From NCBI GenBank assembly GCA_002700865.1, contig PAFB01000123.1:1-46820 (forward strand): DNA of 46,820 nucleotides, read 5' to 3'. Below the pieces are notes generated by a model that saw only the letters and a list, made by a program, of their open reading frames with translations, was not told where the DNA came from and did not search any database. The position numbers and the translations under genes were made by a program. Below, piece by piece: positions 41,461 through 46,820 of this stretch. This DNA comes from Rhodospirillaceae bacterium (GTDB lineage: Bacteria > Pseudomonadota > Alphaproteobacteria > UBA7985). Each line of letters starts with the position of its first letter. Positions within the stretch are counted from its first letter, which is position 1.

Positions 41461-41488
41461 CCCGCAGCTTGTTCGCCCAAGCTGCGGG
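41461..41488. terminator. Strong hairpin between phnC and phnD
   Basis: CCCGCAGCTT (41461-41470) and AAGCTGCGGG (41479-41488) form a perfect 10-bp stem with an 8-nt loop. On the plus strand no T-run follows, so it is more likely an RNA-stabilising or processing structure between phnC and phnD. On the minus strand it is followed by TTTTCGTTT, a good terminator against antisense transcription. Confidence 0.6.
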
Positions 41489-41553
41489 CTCCGACCGGAT
41501 GACACAAGTGACGCCCGGTCTGCACCTTCAAACCGATTCAAGGGAATGGATCA

Positions 41554-42480
41554 ATGAAAGCACTTATGAAAATTAGCACCGTTGCGGTCGCTTTGGTAGC
41601 AGCATCAGCGGCTTCTGCTGAGTCCTACTACATCAACGCCGCTGACTACGGTGTCACTGAATTTAACTTCACGGCACTGGGTGGTGAAAACGTTGAAGAC
41701 CAGAACCGTCGGCAGGAATGTCTGGGCGTGCGTCTGGAAAAGGTTCTGAACATTCCGGTGAACATGCGCACCGCTGCGGACTACGCTGGTGTTCTGGAAG
41801 GCTTCCTGGGCGGTACCGTTGACATGTCCGAACTGGGCGCTTCCGGTTACGCACGGGTTTACCTGACGGATGCCAATGCCGTTGAGCCTCTGGCTGTTAC
41901 CAAGCAGATGGACGGTTCCACCGGCTATTACTCTGAAATCCTTGTTCGGGTGGACTCCGGTATCGACAGCTTTGCTGACCTCGAAGGCCGTTCGTTCTAC
42001 TTCGGCGATCCTGACTCCACCTCTGGTACGCTGGTCCCGACCGTTTCCTTCCGCATGATGGGCATTGATCCTGAAGAGTACTTCTCTGAAGTCGGCTTCT
42101 CCGGTGGTCACGAGCAATCCATCGTTGGTGTTTACAACGGTGATTTTGACGCTTCCGGCACTTGGATTTCCGGTCAGGGCAACTTTGAAGATGGCTACAC
42201 CCGTGGTGGTTTGCGCCGGACGCTGGACAACGGTCTGATCGACATCTCCGAAATGAAGCCAATCTGGCGTTCGGACGAAATTCCAGAAGGCCCACTGACC
42301 GTGCGCCAGGCACTGCCAACCGAAGTTAAGGAAGCGGTTCGTACCTCCTTCCTCAACTTTGCTGACGAAGATCCAGAGTGCATGGCAATCTACGGCAACG
42401 AGATCAGCGGCTACGCACGTGCTGACCACAGCAACTACGAGTTCATCGTGGAAATGCGCCGTGGTGCCTTCGGCGGCTAA
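41554..42480 (+). CDS. phnD: Phosphonate-binding periplasmic protein PhnD
   Basis: The periplasmic receptor delivering phosphonates to PhnE. A signal peptide (MKALMKISTVAVALVAASAASA|ES) precedes a type II binding-protein fold. Segments such as MRTAADYAGVLEGFLGGTVDM, ARVYLTDANAVEPLAV and FGDPDSTSGTLVPTVSFR mark the phosphonate family, with the ligand loop DSTSGTL. At 308 residues, length is normal. Codons favour GGT, CGT, TCC and CTG, more biased than neighbouring genes, consistent with high expression. AAGGGAATGG precedes ATG. Hairpins flank it on both sides, as often seen for binding-protein genes made in excess over their permeases. Confidence 0.95.
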   Translation: MKALMKISTVAVALVAASAASAESYYINAADYGVTEFNFTALGGENVEDQNRRQECLGVRLEKVLNIPVNMRTAADYAGVLEGFLGGTVDMSELGASGYARVYLTDANAVEPLAVTKQMDGSTGYYSEILVRVDSGIDSFADLEGRSFYFGDPDSTSGTLVPTVSFRMMGIDPEEYFSEVGFSGGHEQSIVGVYNGDFDASGTWISGQGNFEDGYTRGGLRRTLDNGLIDISEMKPIWRSDEIPEGPLTVRQALPTEVKEAVRTSFLNFADEDPECMAIYGNEISGYARADHSNYEFIVEMRRGAFGG

Positions 42481-42494
42481 TTGCTGACGTCAGG

Positions 42495-42535
42495 GGCGCG
42501 GCAGATTGTTTCCTTGGCGGAGACCCTGCCGCGCC
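42495..42535 (+). other. Hairpin after phnD
   Basis: GGCGCGGCAG (42495-42504) pairs with CTGCCGCGCC (42526-42535), a 10-bp GC-rich stem with a 21-nt loop just after the phnD stop. No T-run follows. It probably protects the phnD transcript and lowers phnE expression. Confidence 0.6.
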
Positions 42536-42616
42536 TCTGCGCTCTTTGAGTATGCCAGTTACCTCACCCCAATGGGGGCGATCACTGGCCTGTTCTATGC
42601 CCTGTGCTGATCGAGA

Positions 42617-44017
42617 ATGACCCTTATGACAACCGTACAAGACTCCACCCTAAGCAGCGTCCGAGCCGCGCTAAAGGCGCAGGAACGATTGCAGTTTATT
42701 TATACGCTGTTGTCGGCGGGTCTGATCCTTGTGTTTCTGGTGACAGGCTTCCAGTTCGCCAGCGATCGGTCAGCGGGTGGGTTGGGCAAAATGTTTGTCG
42801 ATACCTGGCCGCACGATATCGTCTTTGTGCAGCGTTCGACGGGCGACGAAATCGAGTACGCGTCCTACATAACGCCGGAATTTGAAGACCAGTACGGCGA
42901 CCGTAACGACTACCCTCAGCGTCTCAAGAACCTGGTCGCTGCTGAAACTGGCCTTGGTGGCGCCGAGGTCGTGTTGGTGCGGGACTGGTACTTTTACCTG
43001 AACCCAATCAACATGGTCGTTTACGTCAGGAACATTGGAAGCCAGCTGTTTGGCTATCTGATTCGGATGGTTGAAGACGCCATCAATGACCCCGGCCGCA
43101 TCTTCTTTTTCCCCGCCTACAAAGCCGGCGACGCAGATGCCGACAGGACAATTTTCGAGGGGACAGGCGTGCAGTACTGTCCTTGGGGTCAAAGTTACGC
43201 GGATCAACGACTGGAAGAAGCACGCGCCAAAGGTGAGATTCAAGGCGCGACGGGCGGGTCTGAAGCGTCCGCCAATTCGATTTTCTATGCCGGAGACAAT
43301 GGCCTGGGCCAGCAGCGTCTGGCGAGCCGGGCGGCGGAAGCGGCCTTGCCCTGTGCCAGCGCTTGGCAAATGCTGCAAAACCAGCCCAAGGCCGCATGGG
43401 TCGTTTACGTCTGGCACGCGGTCCAGACCATGAACTACGCCCTGTTTGCAACCTTGGTGGGCGCGGTTCTGGGGCTGATGCTGGCGCTGATTGCGAGCCG
43501 GAATATCACGGGGAACCGGGGACTGAACTTTACCGCGCGCCGGGTGCTGGATGTCTGTCGCGCCTTTCCTGAGCTGATCATCGTGTTTGTTCTGGCCATT
43601 GCTTTTGCCAACGGCTCTCTGGTGCCAATCATTGCGGCCGTCGCTTTCCACACCACTGGCGCGTTGGGGAAGTTGTTTTCTGAAGCCATCGAGAACGCTG
43701 ACATGAAGCCGCTGGAAGGACTCGCGGCCAGTGGCGGCAACTTCACGCAACGCATTTTCTTTGGACTGATGCCGCAAGTTCTGCCCAACCTGCTCAGCTA
43801 TTCCGCACTCCGGGTCGAGATCAATATTCGTGCTTCAGCGATCCTTGGTTTTGTCGGGGGAACCGGATTTGGGCAGGATCTGAAAGTTGCGGAGAGCCGT
43901 GATAATGGCATTGCGCTGATTTTCTTGCTGCTCTTGCTGGTGCTGATGATCGTTTTGATCGACCAGATCAGCCTTCGCCTGCGTAAGCGCCTCATCGGCG
44001 CTCAGATGGGGAACTAA
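42617..44017 (+). CDS. phnE: Phosphonate ABC transporter permease PhnE1, with a large extra domain
   Basis: A 466-residue permease where the family is usually about 260-300. One helix near residues 29-48 is followed by about 215 residues of soluble sequence (51-265), then the PhnE core: a helix at 268-294, SRNITGNRGLNFTARRVLDVCRAFPEL, the EAA loop KLFSEAIENADMKPLEGLAASGG and LRVEINIRASAILGFVGGTGFG. The inserted domain should be periplasmic. It contains two Cys (188, 246) that could form a disulfide. I do not recognise its fold. It starts at ATG 42617; ATG 42629 is an alternative. The next permease begins 3 nt after the stop. Confidence 0.9.
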   Translation: MTLMTTVQDSTLSSVRAALKAQERLQFIYTLLSAGLILVFLVTGFQFASDRSAGGLGKMFVDTWPHDIVFVQRSTGDEIEYASYITPEFEDQYGDRNDYPQRLKNLVAAETGLGGAEVVLVRDWYFYLNPINMVVYVRNIGSQLFGYLIRMVEDAINDPGRIFFFPAYKAGDADADRTIFEGTGVQYCPWGQSYADQRLEEARAKGEIQGATGGSEASANSIFYAGDNGLGQQRLASRAAEAALPCASAWQMLQNQPKAAWVVYVWHAVQTMNYALFATLVGAVLGLMLALIASRNITGNRGLNFTARRVLDVCRAFPELIIVFVLAIAFANGSLVPIIAAVAFHTTGALGKLFSEAIENADMKPLEGLAASGGNFTQRIFFGLMPQVLPNLLSYSALRVEINIRASAILGFVGGTGFGQDLKVAESRDNGIALIFLLLLLVLMIVLIDQISLRLRKRLIGAQMGN

Positions 44018-44020
44018 CCA

Positions 44021-45448
44021 ATGATGACTGCGACCGATCAAATGACCGTTGCCCGCCTGCGTCAGGACCACCCCGCGATTTTTCAGGCACCGTGGTACCG
44101 TCGCTACGCCAGCTTTGTCTTGCTTGGCGGCTTGGCGATCTACCTGATCATCAGCTTTTTCGCCATGGGACTACACAACGCGTCGCGCGACTTTCGGCAG
44201 GACAACTTCCGCAGCGCGACGTTGGATTTTTATTCCTACATCGAAGAGCTGAACATCAACTATCGCCGACCTGAGTCGACCAAGTTTCATCGGCAGTGGT
44301 CCGCCCGTGACCCGGATAGCGGGATAATCACAGCCGCCATTCACAACAAGTATGACGTGGTCATCATGCCAGATGGAGAGCTGACTTTTTCTCTTGGTGA
44401 TGAGGTCCTTGCGCGTTTTGGCCTCGATCAGAACGGCACTTTTGCCGCGTTGGTAACGCCCTTCACCCAAGGCCCTGACAGCCAGGTGGTCGGCCATCCT
44501 TTCACCTACAAACCCAAGTTCAAAGGCAATGGCACCGACCTGCTCAACGCCCAGATCCGTTTTACCAACGGCAGTCAGCTCAAGATCACCAAAGGTGGCG
44601 TGCGGATCAAAAATCGCAGGCTGGGGTGGGAGTACTTTTGGTTCGGTGAGGGTCATGAACTCACCGAAATGACGGGGCCAGAATTCTGGGTCTTCATGGG
44701 CAGCAGTGAAACCCGTGAGATCAGCAAATACGTTCGCAACGCCAATGGTCTACGCGACACACTCAGGCTTGATGTATCGCCATGGCGATACGCCTGGCAC
44801 AGTTTTCTGAACAATGACGACTGGAAGCATAAGGAAGTCTATGACAAGGCCCTGCAGTCTCTGGCGATGGCCTATTGTGGACTGATCATTGCGGCCTTCT
44901 TTGCTGCGATCCTCGCTTTCCCCGCCGCACAGAATGTGTCCAACGTCTTCATCAGCTTCCTGCTAAAGCGCTTCATGGATCTGATCCGTGCGATTGATCA
45001 TCTGTTCTGGGCGCTGATCTTTATTCGCGGTGGGTTTGGGCAGGGTATGCTGTCCGGTATCAGTGCCTTTGCTGTTGTGGAAACAGGAACGCTCGGGAAG
45101 CTCATGGCCGAAGCCATTGAGAACATCGACAGCAAGCAACCCGAAGGCGTGCAATCAACCGGCGCCTCTGAAATGATGGTCCGGCGCTACGGCATTATTC
45201 CGCAAATCCTGCCCGTGTTTGTCAGTCAAACGCTCTATTTCTTCGAAAGTAACGTCCGGAGCGCCACTGTGATCGGTGCCGTGTGTGGGGCCGGTCTGGG
45301 CTTGCAGATTCTCAATAATGCAACCAACGGGACGGACTGGGAAGATATCGCCTATGCCGCCCTGATTATCATTGCCATGGTCATGGTGATCGACAGTTTC
45401 ACAAACTGGCTGCGGGGTCGGCTGATTGGCATTGGTCGGTCGCGTTAG
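44021..45448 (+). CDS. phnE: Phosphonate ABC transporter permease PhnE2, with a large extra domain
   Basis: The second permease, 475 residues. A first helix (33-52) is followed by about 220 extra residues (roughly 53-275) before the core helices and the EAA-type loop KLMAEAIENIDSKQPEGVQSTGAS. FESNVRSATVIGAVCGAGLG closes the core. The insertion differs from that of PhnE1 and contains beta-rich segments (YDVVIMPDGELTFSLGDEVL, then IRFTNGSQLKITKGGVRI), suggesting a small periplasmic domain. PhnE1 and PhnE2 probably form a heterodimer with PhnC. GGGGAAC precedes ATG. Last gene of the transporter operon. Confidence 0.9.
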   Translation: MMTATDQMTVARLRQDHPAIFQAPWYRRYASFVLLGGLAIYLIISFFAMGLHNASRDFRQDNFRSATLDFYSYIEELNINYRRPESTKFHRQWSARDPDSGIITAAIHNKYDVVIMPDGELTFSLGDEVLARFGLDQNGTFAALVTPFTQGPDSQVVGHPFTYKPKFKGNGTDLLNAQIRFTNGSQLKITKGGVRIKNRRLGWEYFWFGEGHELTEMTGPEFWVFMGSSETREISKYVRNANGLRDTLRLDVSPWRYAWHSFLNNDDWKHKEVYDKALQSLAMAYCGLIIAAFFAAILAFPAAQNVSNVFISFLLKRFMDLIRAIDHLFWALIFIRGGFGQGMLSGISAFAVVETGTLGKLMAEAIENIDSKQPEGVQSTGASEMMVRRYGIIPQILPVFVSQTLYFFESNVRSATVIGAVCGAGLGLQILNNATNGTDWEDIAYAALIIIAMVMVIDSFTNWLRGRLIGIGRSR

Positions 45449-45463
45449 TAGGCCGCTTTGCCG

Positions 45464-45505
45464 CACGGCTCCAGCGATTAAGCCATATAATCGCCGGGTG
45501 CCGTG
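45464..45505. terminator. Nested hairpin between the 3' ends of phnE2 and the NTF2-like gene
   Basis: CACGGC (45464-45469) pairs with GCCGTG (45500-45505), and inside it GCGATTA (45474-45480) pairs with TAATCGC (45488-45494) around a 7-nt loop. It lies between convergent genes, where a bidirectional terminator is expected, but no clear T-run follows. Confidence 0.5.
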
Positions 45506-45518
45506 GGGCTGCTGAATA

Positions 45519-45863
45519 TTAGCCGAGTTTGGTCATGCCAGTCTGGTGGGATGCTATCTTGCCATCACGCAGACGACAGAATTCAACCGCGGCGTAAGTG
45601 CCCTCAGGCCGCGCGGTGTTAGCTGGAAATACCCAATCATATTCCATAACAAGCACCTCATCGTTTTCATAAAGAACCGATCCGCTCGCCTTGACGCCAA
45701 CGCAATTCTTTAGGGTTTCTAGGATATCTTGCTTGGAGGTTTTTGCCTGATTGGAGTTACTCCAGCCCTCGTATTCGTCATGCCAGATTTCATCAAACAT
45801 CTGCTGATCAAACCCACCTTCGATGGTTTTTTGAAAAGCCACCATCTTTTCGCCAATCGTCAT
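45519..45863 (-). CDS. NTF2-like (SnoaL-type) small protein
   Basis: A 114-residue protein with the cone-shaped NTF2-like fold signature: IGEKMVAFQKTIEGGFDQQMFDEIWHDEYEGWS at the helical start, followed by strands VLYENDEVLVMEYDWVFP and GTYAAVEFCRLRDGKIASHQ. Members of this fold include ketosteroid isomerases, polyketide cyclases and many uncharacterised proteins; no catalytic pair is obvious. It converges on phnE2. AAGGA lies 10 nt before ATG. Function not determined. Confidence 0.7.
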   Translation of the reverse strand: MTIGEKMVAFQKTIEGGFDQQMFDEIWHDEYEGWSNSNQAKTSKQDILETLKNCVGVKASGSVLYENDEVLVMEYDWVFPANTARPEGTYAAVEFCRLRDGKIASHQTGMTKLG

Positions 45864-45874
45864 TCAACCAGTTC

Positions 45875-45900
45875 CTTCAGTAGTGAATTGATTACTGAAG
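45875..45900. promoter_or_regulatory. Inverted repeat upstream of the NTF2-like gene
   Basis: CTTCAGTA (45875-45882) and TACTGAAG (45893-45900) are perfect 8-bp arms around 10 nt, starting 12 nt before the ATG of the minus-strand gene, overlapping its ribosome site. This is a possible operator or translation-controlling hairpin. Confidence 0.4.
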
Positions 45901-46033
45901 ATTAGGTGCTTTTTGTTACCGGACTGTGATTCAACAACGAAAAACGACTAGATGAATTACGTGTTTTTCGCGTCATTTGAAGGCATCGTCTGGGTAAGTC
46001 TTTAGCAAGCGGTGACTTGACCTGTTGGCGCCT

Positions 46034-46624
46034 TTAGCCGCGGCTGAATGTAATGGCGTCTTCCAGCCGGTCGTCGCCCCAGAACACTTCCGTCCCAACA
46101 ACAAAGGACGGCGCGCCGAACACGCCGACGGCTTTGGCCGCTTCGGTATTGGCGCGGTAGGTTGCGTCGGTTTCAGGCATGGCGGCGGCAGCGGTAATCG
46201 CTTCATAGGAATGACCAAACTGATCGCACACCAATCGAATGTTGTCGTCGCTTCCCGCTTCAACCCCGTCGAGGAACCAGGCGCGATAGGCCGCCTCAAA
46301 GTAGTCGAGGTACCAACCCTGCTGCTCAGCGACGACACCAACGTGGTTGGCGCGGTCAAAATCCTTGAGCGGATAGGGAGCTGGTACTGGTGGCACGGGC
46401 AGGTCATAGCCGCTGGCACGACGCTCGATATCCCGCCACATGTAGCGCACTTTGGCTTCCTTTTCGGGTGGAAAGGGGATGTTGTTCATCTCCCGCATGA
46501 TGGCCCGCACACTGAAAGGACGGAAACGCAAGTCGAGGCCTTCACGCTCCATCACAGAACGCAAACGCAGGGCGGTCAGAAAGGTATAGGTGCTGCCAAT
46601 GGACAGGAACGCAGTGATTTGCAT
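46034..46624 (-). CDS. 2-hydroxychromene-2-carboxylate isomerase-like (DsbA/kappa-GST family)
   Basis: A 196-residue thioredoxin-fold protein of the DsbA/HCCA-isomerase family. The N-terminus (MQITAFLSIGSTYTFL) carries the Ser that replaces the DsbA cysteine, and GVFGAPSFVVGTEVFWGDDRL holds the cis-Pro and the closing family signature. A helical insertion lies between. Founding members isomerise 2-hydroxychromene-2-carboxylate in naphthalene breakdown using glutathione. No other aromatic-degradation gene is nearby, so the real substrate is open. GGAG lies 8 nt before ATG. The C-terminus is followed by about 170 bp before the NTF2-like gene. Confidence 0.85.
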   Translation of the reverse strand: MQITAFLSIGSTYTFLTALRLRSVMEREGLDLRFRPFSVRAIMREMNNIPFPPEKEAKVRYMWRDIERRASGYDLPVPPVPAPYPLKDFDRANHVGVVAEQQGWYLDYFEAAYRAWFLDGVEAGSDDNIRLVCDQFGHSYEAITAAAAMPETDATYRANTEAAKAVGVFGAPSFVVGTEVFWGDDRLEDAITFSRG

Positions 46625-46702
46625 GGACGTGCTCCGTCGGGCCCGAGAATTTCAGTGACTATACACTAAATTCACGCTCAATGATCCGCGCGCGCAAGAA
46701 AT

Positions 46703-46820
46703 GTGTCTCGCCCCACTATATCCCTGACGCCCAAAGAAGGGGCCAGCAACAGCCGGTTCCAGTCGCCGTTTCGCCTTGGGGTCCTGAAGACCTGCGGGCC
46801 TTGGCTGATCGGGACGCTGC
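46703..46820 (+). CDS. Possible 5' fragment of a gene running off the right edge
   Basis: From GTG 46703 the frame stays open to the end of the window (39 codons, beginning MSRPTISLTPKEGASNSRF). The third codon position is GC-rich, as in the real genes here. A second frame from ATG 46681 is also open but less GC-biased. No family is recognised and no clear ribosome site is present, so this may be chance. Confidence 0.2.
   Translation, partial: MSRPTISLTPKEGASNSRFQSPFRLGVLKTCGPWLIGTL

Noticed and set aside
41605..42429. 274-codon minus-strand frame opposite phnD
   Set aside because: phnD is certain and strongly codon-biased; the opposite frame has no domain or start signals.
42770..43777. 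335-codon minus-strand frame opposite phnE1
   Set aside because: Its whole length is antisense to the permease, including conserved PhnE motifs.
45940..45972. CGAAAAACG and CGTGTTTTTCG as a terminator
   Set aside because: Arms match only with a 2-base bulge and the T-run would be part of the stem; too weak to list.
1..46820. CRISPR arrays, insertion sequences, prophage genes, riboswitches
   Set aside because: No regular spaced repeats, transposase, integrase or structural phage genes, and no riboswitch core recognised on either strand.

Overview
The window comes from an alphaproteobacterial chromosome, most likely Rhodobacterales-like. The evidence is gene content and order: dut beside a MoeB/HesA-type gene, tsaE-addB-addA-trxA, a pyrF...trpF-trpB-trpA-accD-folC run, and a C-P lyase cluster with the PhnM/DUF1045/hexapeptide-transferase accessories common in that class. 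No rRNA, insertion sequence, prophage or CRISPR array is visible. One tRNA gene, tRNA-Ser(GCT), is present.

Layout. (1) 1-2000, + strand: the 3' part of dut, a MoeB/ThiF-like E1 enzyme lacking the usual zinc cysteines, and an exported SH3-domain protein whose 3' end carries three near-tandem copies of a 17-bp hairpin unit. (2) 2050-9705, + strand: tsaE, addB and addA (double-strand-break repair), then a thioredoxin with a WCMPC active site. (3) 9706-17492, - strand: a tightly packed run reading pyrF, a six-helix membrane protein, a membrane-domain::TrpF fusion, trpB, trpA, accD, folC and an orphan PIN-domain gene. (4) 17800-24000: an MFS transporter with a small membrane protein, a polysaccharide-deacetylase lipoprotein, a long coiled-coil DUF349-like protein, and a PotD-type solute-binding protein whose signal peptide is interrupted by an in-frame TAG. 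(5) 23978-28564, - strand: a putative envelope-stress module of a 31-residue membrane peptide, XpaC-like, TelA, SPFH-GYF and a zinc-ribbon membrane protein. (6) 28666-30456: an SLC13-type permease with RCK_C domains. (7) 30613-45448: tRNA-Ser, then the phosphonate region. (8) 45519 to the end: an NTF2-like protein, a 2-hydroxychromene-2-carboxylate isomerase-like protein and a possible partial gene.

The phosphonate region has four transcription blocks: phnF (-); phnGHIJKLM plus a DUF1045 2H-phosphoesterase (+); phnM2, hexapeptide transferase and phnN (-, converging on the second block); and phnC-phnD-phnE1-phnE2 (+). Together they encode uptake, the complete C-P lyase core, triphosphate removal, ribose-bisphosphate recycling and regulation. 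No phnP is visible, and the DUF1045 gene is the obvious candidate to replace it. A palindromic operator lies over the phnG promoter, and a Pho-box-like element lies between phnM2 and phnC.

The most unusual items are the membrane-TrpF fusion, the SPFH/TelA/XpaC module with its unlisted 31-residue peptide, two PhnE permeases each carrying an extra domain of about 215 residues, duplicated PhnM, and the amber codon in the solute-binding protein. All functional calls rest on motifs read by eye; no database search was run.
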